Shown here: positions 7,531-16,000 of the stretch, in pieces | Layout of the letters: every line of letters starts with the position of its first letter | Numbering within the stretch: the stretch's first letter is position 1 | DNA from: an uncultured Pseudomonadota bacterium | GTDB taxonomy: Bacteria > Pseudomonadota > Alphaproteobacteria > RF32 > CAG-239 | NCBI GenBank assembly: GCA_949292375.1 | Contig: CASEZG010000019.1 | Location: 1 to 33,127, forward strand | Length of the DNA stretch: 33,127 bases | Direction of reading: 5' to 3' | Program-made: the position numbers and the translations under genes | Notes under the pieces: model-generated | Databases searched by the model: none | What the model was told of the DNA's origin: nothing | Seen by the model: the letters and a program-made list of their open reading frames with translations, nothing else

Positions 7531-8295
7531 CTATTTTTTTGTAGCAATATTTTTGATAACCTCATTGGCTATCATCAAGCCAAAGATTGCCGTAATGGTT
7601 GGCAGAGAGCCCATTGTATGCCGCTGTCTTCCGTTTTTGCCGCCGCTTACGACGGGATTGGCATCGTTTTCCGTATCATCAAAAATTGCGGTTTCAGGCA
7701 AGTTGGTCTGCTCATTTGAAGCCACACAAGTAATTTTTTTAATATCTACGCCTCTGTGCTTTAGCCTTTTGCGAACAAAGCGCGCCAAGCTGCAATTTTC
7801 GGTCTTATCCAAACGACGGACAGCAATGCAAGAAGCATCGGTCTTTAACGCGGCCCCCATAGAGGAGATAAACGGAATTTGTTTATTATACAAGGCTTCC
7901 ATCAAACAGCATTTGGGGTTTAGGGCATCTATGGCATCGACCACATAATCAACGGGTTCGGTTAAGAGTTCCGGCAAACTATCCGCATTGACAAAAGTTT
8001 CTATGATTTTGACATCACAATCGGGGTTTATATCCAAAACTCTCTCTTTGGCGACTTCGGTCTTTTTGCGTCCGATGGTGGAACTTAGGGCTAAAATCTG
8101 GCGGTTGATGTTGCTTTCATCAAAGACATCAAAATCAACCAAAACCAAATGTCCTACCCCTGCTCTGGCTAAAGCCTCCAAAACATAACCTCCGACCGCG
8201 CCTAAGCCGACAATCATTACTTTGGCGGCTTTTAAGCGGTTCATTCCCTCTTTGCCGAGCAGGGCTTCCGTTCTTAAAAATCTTCTATTTACCAA
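7531..8295 (-). CDS. tcdA: tRNA threonylcarbamoyladenosine dehydratase TcdA
   Basis: TcdA is an E1-like (ThiF/MoeB fold) enzyme that uses ATP to cyclise t6A37 in tRNA to ct6A. In this 254-residue protein the N-terminal RRFLRTEALLGKEG resembles the family's R-F-x-R...LLG entry. GLGAVGGYVLEALARAGVG (30-48) is the nucleotide-binding glycine loop, VLVDFDVFDESNINRQ (51-66) carries the conserved D-x-D and N-x-N-R-Q, and DYVVDAIDAL follows. The C-terminal GSLPTITAIFGLMIANEVI is also typical. Length is close to the usual 250-270. The ATG overlaps the end of the tatD-like gene by 11 bases, and hydF follows after 8 bases, so the three are translationally close and presumably co-transcribed. Confidence 0.9.
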   Translation of the reverse strand: MVNRRFLRTEALLGKEGMNRLKAAKVMIVGLGAVGGYVLEALARAGVGHLVLVDFDVFDESNINRQILALSSTIGRKKTEVAKERVLDINPDCDVKIIETFVNADSLPELLTEPVDYVVDAIDALNPKCCLMEALYNKQIPFISSMGAALKTDASCIAVRRLDKTENCSLARFVRKRLKHRGVDIKKITCVASNEQTNLPETAIFDDTENDANPVVSGGKNGRQRHTMGSLPTITAIFGLMIANEVIKNIATKK

Positions 8296-9034
8296 AGTTT
8301 ATAAACTCCTCAGAATTTTGATAAATTCGCATTGCCAAAGCTTCCTTGTCTTCACCTCTTATGGCAGCAATCTCGGCCAAAAGTTCCGGCAACATCGTCG
8401 GCAAAACCTCTTCGCCTTTAATGGGACCTTGATATGGGCCGTCCGTTTCTAACAATATTTTATCCGGTGGCAAAGCTGAAAGCAACTTTTCCTTATGTTT
8501 ACTCCTTAATAATGAAAAATTAAACCCTATAAATCCGCCAGATTTAATGATTTTTTGTGCCAGCTCCGCCCTGCTTGTATAAGAGTGAAAAACAAAACTC
8601 TCGGGTAATTTTTTCCAAAAATCGTTCAACCATTCTTCTGCTTTAACAGCATGGATTATCAGCGGGCGGGAATATTTTTTTGCTAAATCTATCTGTTGAG
8701 CAAAAACTTCTCCCTGTTTCTCAAAATTTGGATTTTTTAACTTATCTAATTCGCACTCGCCTATCAAAGCCTTCGGGAAAGCTTGCAAATAGCTCTCAAG
8801 TTTTTGCGCCCAATTATCTTCCGCTTCTTCAACATACCATGGATGCAAGCCAAAGGCCGGAATGACAAAAGGCGCAAATTTTGTTGCCATTTCTGCCACT
8901 TTTGCCCAATCTGCCATAATAGATGACACACAAATAAGCCTTTTAACCCCTACTTTTTGCGCCTGATTGATAATATCCGTTGCACAGTTTGACTTAAAAT
9001 CTTGCAAATGTATGTGTGTGTCAATAAATTGCAT
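8285..9034 (-). CDS. TatD-family metal-dependent hydrolase
   Basis: The 249-residue TIM-barrel protein has the TatD metal site: DTHIHL (Asp5, His7, His9), GECELD (Glu93), IIHAVKA (His128), FVFHSYTS (His150) and LLETDGPY (Asp198). TatD proteins are cytoplasmic metal-dependent nucleases or hydrolases; the exact substrate cannot be told from sequence. The usual GE(I/C)GLD reads GECELD here, a small deviation. It is the first gene of the tatD-tcdA-hydF run and is divergent from alr, with a 45-base shared upstream region. Confidence 0.88.
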   Translation of the reverse strand: MQFIDTHIHLQDFKSNCATDIINQAQKVGVKRLICVSSIMADWAKVAEMATKFAPFVIPAFGLHPWYVEEAEDNWAQKLESYLQAFPKALIGECELDKLKNPNFEKQGEVFAQQIDLAKKYSRPLIIHAVKAEEWLNDFWKKLPESFVFHSYTSRAELAQKIIKSGGFIGFNFSLLRSKHKEKLLSALPPDKILLETDGPYQGPIKGEEVLPTMLPELLAEIAAIRGEDKEALAMRIYQNSEEFINFGK

Positions 9035-9079
9035 ATAAGAAACTCTTTGTTTTTAACTTAATTAGGATAATAGATAGCC

Positions 9080-10171
9080 ATGCCTATTTTGACAAGACCA
9101 ATTTTGGAAATTAATCTCAACAATTTGTTGGATAACTACAAGCAACTTAAGGCTCTTTCCGCTCATGCGGAAGCTGCTGCCGTAGTTAAAGATGATGCTT
9201 ATGGACTGAATGCCGAAATCGTAGCTCAAAAGCTTTATAATGACGGCGGTTGCCGAAACTTCTTTGTCGCTCATGGTATTGAGGGCGAAAGAATCAGAAA
9301 ATTTGTACCAGATGCAAATATCTTTGTTTTACAAGGTATCGGCGAGGACAGTATTGACTCTTTTAAGAAATGTAAGTTAACGCCGGTTATCGGCTCTCCG
9401 GAAATGTTTGAATGGTGGAAGCAGAACAAAATTGAAGGTATCAAGCCGGTTATTCAGATTGAGACGGGATTAAACCGCCTCGGTTTCAGAGAAAGCGATT
9501 TGGCAAAACTCTCATCCGCAGATAAAAAAGAATTTGGTATGGTCTTGTCACATTTGGCTTGTGCAGACGCCAAAGAACATTTTATGAACCAACATCAGCT
9601 AGATAACTTCCGCCGCCTGAAAGCTAAATATTTCCCCAAAATTCCTGCCTCGCTCTCTGCCTCGGACGGAACATTTTTGGGACCGGATTATCAATGGGAT
9701 ATGGTTCGCTTGGGGGCTGCTATGTATGGTATCAACACCGCGCCTTATCGCGAAAATCAGATGAAGAGCGTGGTCGAGGTCAAAGCTCCGGTTTTGCAAA
9801 TAGCTAATTTACCCAAAGGCGATTTTGTCGGTTATTCCGCAACTTATCGCGCAACCGAAGACCGCAAGTTGGCTATTGTTTCCATCGGCTATGGTGATGG
9901 TATTCCACGCTCACTTTCCAATGTGGGAAAAGTATTTTTCAACATCTGCGGGCGGATTAATGAAGCGCGGATTATCGGCAGGCTCTCTATGGACAATATT
10001 ATCTGTGATGTGACTAATGTGGAGAATCTGCAGGTTGGTGATATGGCGGAAATTCTGTCTGACTATTATACCCTGGATGATATGGGACGAGACGCCGGAA
10101 CAATCAGCTATGAGATTTTGTCGCGTATCGGCAAAAACACAAGATATATTAGAAAATATATCGGAAAATAA
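9080..10171 (+). CDS. alr: Alanine racemase
   Basis: Alanine racemase is a PLP enzyme that makes D-alanine for peptidoglycan. In the 363-residue protein Lys37 in AVVKDDAYGLN is the PLP lysine (family consensus AVVKANAYGHG). The N-terminal TIM barrel is followed by the C-terminal beta domain, which carries the second catalytic base Tyr271 in SIGYGDGIPRS. GYSATYRA, LSMDNI and QIETGLNRLGF are also family motifs. Length is normal (about 360). The two-residue change after the lysine (DD for AN) and N for G at the end of the motif are divergent but leave the catalytic residues intact. The gene is transcribed away from tatD and ends at a strong bidirectional terminator. Confidence 0.95.
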   Translation: MPILTRPILEINLNNLLDNYKQLKALSAHAEAAAVVKDDAYGLNAEIVAQKLYNDGGCRNFFVAHGIEGERIRKFVPDANIFVLQGIGEDSIDSFKKCKLTPVIGSPEMFEWWKQNKIEGIKPVIQIETGLNRLGFRESDLAKLSSADKKEFGMVLSHLACADAKEHFMNQHQLDNFRRLKAKYFPKIPASLSASDGTFLGPDYQWDMVRLGAAMYGINTAPYRENQMKSVVEVKAPVLQIANLPKGDFVGYSATYRATEDRKLAIVSIGYGDGIPRSLSNVGKVFFNICGRINEARIIGRLSMDNIICDVTNVENLQVGDMAEILSDYYTLDDMGRDAGTISYEILSRIGKNTRYIRKYIGK

Positions 10172-10205
10172 AAAAAGAACCGACTTTTCAGTCGGTTCTT
10201 TTTTT
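10171..10205. terminator. Bidirectional terminator between alr and the 915-residue gene
   Basis: The stem AAGAACCGACT / AGTCGGTTCTT is a perfect 11-bp pair (10175-10185 and 10190-10200) with a TTTC loop. It is flanked by an A-run on the left and a T-run on the right, so it works for both converging genes. Confidence 0.92.
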
Positions 10206-10207
10206 GC

Positions 10208-12955
10208 TTATCTTGAACGATTGTTCATGTTTTTAAGCTCATTCTGTTCTACTACAACTCGGTTGTTTACAATCTCTTGAGCTCTGGCATCTTCATAACC
10301 TAATTTACGAAGAATTTTGTAGTGTTCGCCATAGTCAACATAACGGAACTTGCCGTCTGAATGTTGAACAACGCCTAACTCTGCCAAACGGTTGATTTGG
10401 TCACGGCCGCCGGCAAGCGTATCTTTACCCTCAAAAGGCTTACCAACCTTATAAGAAGTCGGTTGTTTCGGTTCTGGCTCCGGCTCTGGGGTTATTGGCT
10501 CAGCCTCCTCATTGCGCGGCGTCGGATTATCCGGGGCTGGCGGTGTCGGTTTTTCATCCGGGGTCGGCGGTGTCGGAGTTGTTCTCTCTTGCGGAGGAAC
10601 CGGTGTTTCTTTGTCATCTATGTAATCTATCAGACGTTCACTCTCACAATCATCTAAAATAAAGCGTGAACGCGTATTAAGCCCAACATAGTTCGGGTCC
10701 AAACTGTAACCAAATTTCAGATCCGAACGTTGACCATAGTTATAACCTGTCAAACCTTTGTGGATTTCCGTAATCTGCTGTTCCATTGTCAGCTTACGAC
10801 AATTTTCATCACCCAACAAAGCTCTTAACAGCTCATCAGCATCGCCTTTGCGAACATCTGCCGCACGCAAAAGGATAGCATGGGCAATCTGTGCGTCTGA
10901 TGCGCTTGGAAAGGCTTGGCGGACTTGTTCATCCATATGTCCGACATAATAAATCATCATTTCTGCCTTAAGCGTGGCTTCAGAACGACTTACCTGTGAG
11001 TTGGTCAACAATCTGATAATACTTTCACGGCTCTTGGCTTCAACTTCCGGCCCATGGTAGAAGTCATCATACTGAACAATGACATCCGATGTGCTTGCTT
11101 CGGGTTTATCTGCTTCTCCATTTGCCCATCCTTCTCCGGCATCTCTGTCTATCATGTCCGGAATACCGTCTTTATCACGATCTAAGATGCCTGTGTCAGC
11201 AGAAGACTGTTTTTCCGTTGCTGCAGCTGAAGCGGCGGCTTTAGCATCATCTTTTCCTTCCAACCACTTACCAAGCATATCACGAGCCCAGATACCTCCG
11301 GCAAAAGCAACAGCGGAGCCCAAACCAATCAACAAACGACGATTGCGTTCTTTGGTGTCTCCGGCTTTTTGAGCCTCATAGACACTGGTAGCACTGCGCG
11401 TTAACATTGCGGCACCAGAAATGCCCATTTTGGCTGCGCTTGTATGTTGGGTCAGCATTGTTGCCTGAGCAACGGTTTGTGCATCACCAATATGGGTAAG
11501 AGCACCCAAACCTGCCGCACCAAAGCTCAATAAAGATGATGCGGTAAACAAACCGGCCAAAGCGGCTTCTTTTTTATTCTGCTTTAAGAACTTACGGAAA
11601 CTTGTGCGTTCTTCTTTCGGCTGTTCCATATATTTGTTGGTAAAAGGAACAACATGTTTTTTAAGAACATAGGCACCATAAGTAGCCATACCTAAAGGAC
11701 CGCCTAAACCTGCAACAAAAGCCATACCTATCGCCGGAGCTGCTTTTTCGGCTATTAATGCTGCACCGCGGACAAAGCCCCAAGTTTTAGGACCAAATTT
11801 CTTTTCGCAGCGTTCGTCAAAACTTTTAATCTTTGCTTTGAATTTTTGAATTATGGGCAAGCTGCCAAAGGCCTTTTCTATCTTTTCAACCTTTGCATCT
11901 ATACGTGCGGATTCCGTTGCCATAAAGCCTAAAACACTTTCCAAACGGACATGGGCTTTGCTCGGCTTTTTGCCTTCGGCGTTAATATAGTTATCAATCT
12001 TGTTTTGTAAGACTTGACGTAAATGTTCTTTATTGCCGGTATAATGGCTGAAATTTATCTCATTTCCGGTAACAATGGAATATACTGCCGTGTCTATATT
12101 AAACTTCAGACGCTCAATATATTCTTCCTTGGTTACCTTCTTGCTGTCCATCATCTCAGCTTCGGTTTTTATTTTGGCTTGCTCTACCAGCTCGGCACGA
12201 ACATCATGTTTCTTGCCTTCCTCATCGTAAACATCCAAAACATTCAATGATGCATGAGAATCTGCAAAAGTTTTATCTTTCTCATCCAACGGATTAATTG
12301 ATGCGGATAACATCTCAAGTTGTTGGATGTTTTTGGCGATATCAACACCTTTGAGCTTGTCTTCTTCATTAACAGCAATCGGAGTGTCTTTAACCTCTTT
12401 AACTTCGGAAATCGGGTCTTGGGGAGTCTTTTTAGGAGTAATGTTTGCTTCGGACAAAATCTTTATTGCCTCGTCTTTATCCTTGAACCAGGCAATGCTC
12501 TCCAAAGTGCCGTTATGCATAATTCCATGCTCGTCCAAATAACGTTTTTGTTCATCTGTTAGCGGAATGCTCTTTGCTTTCGGCTCTGGCTTATTTTCTT
12601 TTTGTTTGGCTTCAACAATCTTGGCAACTTCTTTATCTTTGGCATGTTTAGAAACGCGCACGGCTATTTCGAGAGCCTTTTTAGCATCTGCGCTCAGATT
12701 GTCGTTCTTATCAAAACCTACTTCTTCTACCAACTCCTGCAAAGCTTTGGCATCATCCAAGCTCATCTGTGCCTGAAAGTCCGCCGTGCTACGAGCATAA
12801 GATGATAATTGGCCTTTGGCAAACCCGTTGACCAACTTAAATAATCCGGCTTTGCTTTCATCCGTCTTTAATACAGCATATACTTCCATCAATTCGGGAA
12901 GGCTTAATTTATCCATTCCGGAATTAACTTTTTTGGCTGCTTCTTGAGCATTCAT
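10208..12955 (-). CDS. Large multi-segment protein of unknown function, paralogue A
   Basis: This 915-residue protein is not recognised. Residues 3-80 share a pattern with the next gene's product (here KKVNSGMDKLSLPELMEVY), implying a common N-terminal domain. Residues 90-390 are charged and helical. Three Gly/Ala-rich hydrophobic segments follow (about 392-440, 460-487, 538-560), separated by short basic pieces and matched in order by paralogue B. Around 588-605 is DRDKDGIPDMIDRD, like the calcium-binding thrombospondin type 3 repeat. Residues 780-838 are Pro/Thr/Glu-rich with TPP and PEPEPEP runs, followed by a basic C-terminal 75 residues. No signal peptide is visible. GAGGAG precedes the ATG by about 10 bases. 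It could be a membrane-inserting exported protein or a cytoplasmic scaffold; neither is shown. Confidence 0.85.
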   Translation of the reverse strand: MNAQEAAKKVNSGMDKLSLPELMEVYAVLKTDESKAGLFKLVNGFAKGQLSSYARSTADFQAQMSLDDAKALQELVEEVGFDKNDNLSADAKKALEIAVRVSKHAKDKEVAKIVEAKQKENKPEPKAKSIPLTDEQKRYLDEHGIMHNGTLESIAWFKDKDEAIKILSEANITPKKTPQDPISEVKEVKDTPIAVNEEDKLKGVDIAKNIQQLEMLSASINPLDEKDKTFADSHASLNVLDVYDEEGKKHDVRAELVEQAKIKTEAEMMDSKKVTKEEYIERLKFNIDTAVYSIVTGNEINFSHYTGNKEHLRQVLQNKIDNYINAEGKKPSKAHVRLESVLGFMATESARIDAKVEKIEKAFGSLPIIQKFKAKIKSFDERCEKKFGPKTWGFVRGAALIAEKAAPAIGMAFVAGLGGPLGMATYGAYVLKKHVVPFTNKYMEQPKEERTSFRKFLKQNKKEAALAGLFTASSLLSFGAAGLGALTHIGDAQTVAQATMLTQHTSAAKMGISGAAMLTRSATSVYEAQKAGDTKERNRRLLIGLGSAVAFAGGIWARDMLGKWLEGKDDAKAAASAAATEKQSSADTGILDRDKDGIPDMIDRDAGEGWANGEADKPEASTSDVIVQYDDFYHGPEVEAKSRESIIRLLTNSQVSRSEATLKAEMMIYYVGHMDEQVRQAFPSASDAQIAHAILLRAADVRKGDADELLRALLGDENCRKLTMEQQITEIHKGLTGYNYGQRSDLKFGYSLDPNYVGLNTRSRFILDDCESERLIDYIDDKETPVPPQERTTPTPPTPDEKPTPPAPDNPTPRNEEAEPITPEPEPEPKQPTSYKVGKPFEGKDTLAGGRDQINRLAELGVVQHSDGKFRYVDYGEHYKILRKLGYEDARAQEIVNNRVVVEQNELKNMNNRSR

Positions 12956-12979
12956 ATCTCTAAACTCCTCATTTTATTT

Positions 12980-13012
12980 GCTGATTTTGTGGCATTATAC
13001 CACAAAATCAGC
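12980..13012. promoter_or_regulatory. 13-bp perfect inverted repeat over the -10 box (putative operator)
   Basis: GCTGATTTTGTGG (12980-12992) and CCACAAAATCAGC (13000-13012) are perfect complements around a 7-base centre, CATTATA, which is the reverse of the -10 hexamer TATAAT. On the plus strand a T-run follows, so it could also be an antisense-facing terminator, but no plus-strand gene ends here. An operator is the reading I prefer; mRNA processing is another. Confidence 0.5.
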
Positions 13013-13021
13013 TTTTTTCAA
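12994..13021 (-). promoter_or_regulatory. Extended -10 promoter of paralogue A
   Basis: On the minus strand TTGAAA (13021-13016), a 16-base spacer, and TATAAT (12999-12994) preceded by TGG, giving an extended -10 element. The predicted start is near 12987, about 32 bases before the ATG. Confidence 0.65.
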
Positions 13022-13060
13022 TATCTTTTTTTGTCAAATTAGACAATTTTTTTGAAAAAA

Positions 13061-16000
13061 CTATCTTCCTTCCGATGTGTTTGTGCGGCTTACAGTTTGT
13101 ACCGGCTTAACGGTTTTGAACTGACCATTTACACATTTTTCTTGGAAATTTTTGTAAAAGCGATATTCTGCCGTAGCTCTCTTCAAGGAGTCTGGGTCAT
13201 TTAAGGCCTGATACATCGGGTGATCCTTGCTTACCTCAATTTTTAACATTACTCCACTTATCTCCAAGTCGGGACCGCCGTTTGTTACTTCTGTCAACTT
13301 AAAGCTATGACCGTTTTCATCAACACCAACATACTGGTTATTACCCATTTTATCTTTGACGCTGAACAGCTCATTGTTATTAAGCTTTTCTGCGGCGGAT
13401 AAGGATGTGGTTGAAAAACTTTCTATTTTTTTATCTATTTTTCTGTTAAATTCTTCGGCTTCTCGGCTGACTCTTTCAAGCGGATTCTCCTCTTTGGATT
13501 TAGGTTCGGTTTCCGTTTGACCCTCGTTTTCCTTCTTGGGCTGAGCATCATTCTGACCTTCATTCTCCTTCTTGGGCTGAGCATCATTCTGACCTTCATT
13601 CTCCTTCTTGGGCTGAATATCGTTCTGACCCTCATTTTCCTTCTTCGGAGTGGCTGTTTGCGTTTCGGAACGATTTTCGCCAACTTCTTTTTCCTGGTTC
13701 AAACGATACTGTTCGCGGCGGCTCAGCTCATCGACCTTTGCTTCCGCAGCTTCATAGCGTTGTTCCATTAATTGTCTTGGACCTTGTTCTTTCATTTCGT
13801 TGTAAAGGTCTTCCCTTTCCTTGAGCAATTCCATAACAACTTTCTGATTCTTTTTGTTGGATATGACATCCTTATAGTAATCTCGAACAGCTCTTCTGTC
13901 CTCACCATAATCACCGGTCATTGTCGGTGCATCTGTCTTATCCAGTCCATGACGCTTCAAATCTTCACGAATTTCGCTCATACGTTCTTCCATTTTAATA
14001 CGTTTGGCTAACTCGTCTCCTAATTGGTTGCGTTCTGCTTTTGCCAATTTGATTTCTTTTTTGGAGAAGGCCATTTGTTTTTTGACTTCATCCTTCATGG
14101 CTTCGGCATGTCTGACTTCTGCCTCAATTCTTTTAGCATCGGTTAACGGCAGATCCTTTACCTCTTCCACACCTTTGCCCGTGAGTTTTACTTTTTCGAC
14201 TGCGGCTTTCCATGCAGCTTCTGCTCTGGCGGCTTCTCGCTTGGCCTCAATCAAATCTTTGCTGTCTCCCGCATGGATTGCATAAGGACCATTTTCATCC
14301 TGCTGCTGAGGCTGTGTCGTTTGCTTATTGTCAGGCTTTTCCGTTGTATTATTTTCCGGCTGCGGGTTATTCGGCGTTTGAGTCTTTTTATCTCCGTTTC
14401 CTTGTTCCGGATGCGTCTCAATATTTGATTTTACGCTACCATTGCCTTTTATCTTTGTTCCAACTTCATTTTCAGAAGTTATAATCTTACCGTTCGGGCG
14501 ATAAGAATATCCCGTACCGCCTTGCGAACGAACATCATTCAAATAATGTCCCGTGTTGTCGACATTGGCTGTTGAACGACTGATTATTTCCATATCCGCT
14601 TTGGTTAAAGCCTCGCCTTTCAAGGCTCGTTCCAAAGTGCTGCGAACATTGGTTCCGTCAACCGTCATAATCTTGTCATTGGGGGCAAGCAAACGTGACT
14701 GCTCCAATTTATAAAATGCTTCTTCCGGATTCTTTATGCCCGCTGCTTTCAACTGACTGTATACCTTAGTCATATCTACGTCCGGATGACGTTCGGCATT
14801 GCGCTTTAACATATTTTTTAACTGAGATTCGGTTACGGGACCCGTATCTGCTGTTTTCTCCGAGGTGTTTTCCGGCGACTTGCTTCCTGCGGGTGCTTTA
14901 TCGTCACTTGCTGTCTGAGCTGCCGGAGTTTCTTTTGCCAAAGGCCCCAATTCCTCAATGCGTTTGTGCAACAACATCTCTTTTTGCATTGGTGACATAT
15001 TTTCATAAACTTTAGGATTTACACCGAGTTCGTGCAACTTTGCATCAAGTTCATTGCCATTCAGCACTTGCGTTTGAACATGCGTTGTATCTACTTTCGG
15101 AGCTGTTTCGCTTATGCTATCAGCGCCGGTATCATTACTTGAAAATTTATCTCTTAGCCAATTACCTAATTTGCCGGCTATTTTATCGCCGTATTCTGCG
15201 CTTAATATACCAATAGCGCCACCAACAACTGAAACGCCGGCGGTAATCGCGGCTTGTTTATATAATTTTTTGCGTTGAGCTTTGTCCTTGGTATTAAGGG
15301 CTGCGCGAAAATCCATTCCGGCATTGGTTAAACCTGATGTTACCGAAATTCCGCCTCTGATTGCGGCCTTCAGCAATCTATTTCCGGCTTTGGCTGCCGC
15401 TGTATCGCCAATTGCCCGACCAACAAAACCGACTGCGTTCCAACCATGTTCAACAACATCGGCTCCGCCAAAAGCAGCTGAAACTGCGGTTAAAGTTCCC
15501 GAAGTAATCAGTGCTACGGCTTCTTTCGGGTTCTTCTTCAAATATTCCATATAAGAACCTTCAAATCCGCTTTCTCGATATTTTTTTTGCTGTTCTTTGT
15601 AGAGTTTATAAGTGTTGTATCCAGCCAAACAAGCTAAACCAACACTTCCGAAGGTCGAACCTACGGCAAGAGAAAGCATACCTTTCTTTACGGCTTTATA
15701 CAGTTTCGGATGTTTCTCTTTCATCCTTTTATCAAAAGCAAGGGCACGGTCTTTTAAGGTTTTGCTGCCGGTCTTCTCAGCGATACGATTACTGATTGCA
15801 ACTTGTTCACGGCTGTTGGTGATTAAGACAACTGTTGCAACCTGATTATTGATACTGTAATGACCTGACGAATATTGGCGGTTAGCATAACTTTCTACAC
15901 GCTTGGTTAATTCATCTTTAAGCTCTTTAGTCTTTTCCTCAAGCTCTTTTTTCTCTTCTTCCGTCAGATTTTCTTTATGCGATAATAATCCGGCATTCGC

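Noticed and set aside
9080..10171. Alanine racemase possibly inactive because the lysine motif is AVVKDDAYGLN
   Set aside because: The PLP lysine, the YGDG tyrosine and other motifs are intact; substitutions beside the lysine are tolerated in the family.
13509..13652. Possible CRISPR array
   Set aside because: The units are contiguous 36-bp coding repeats without spacers and stay in frame within a large gene.
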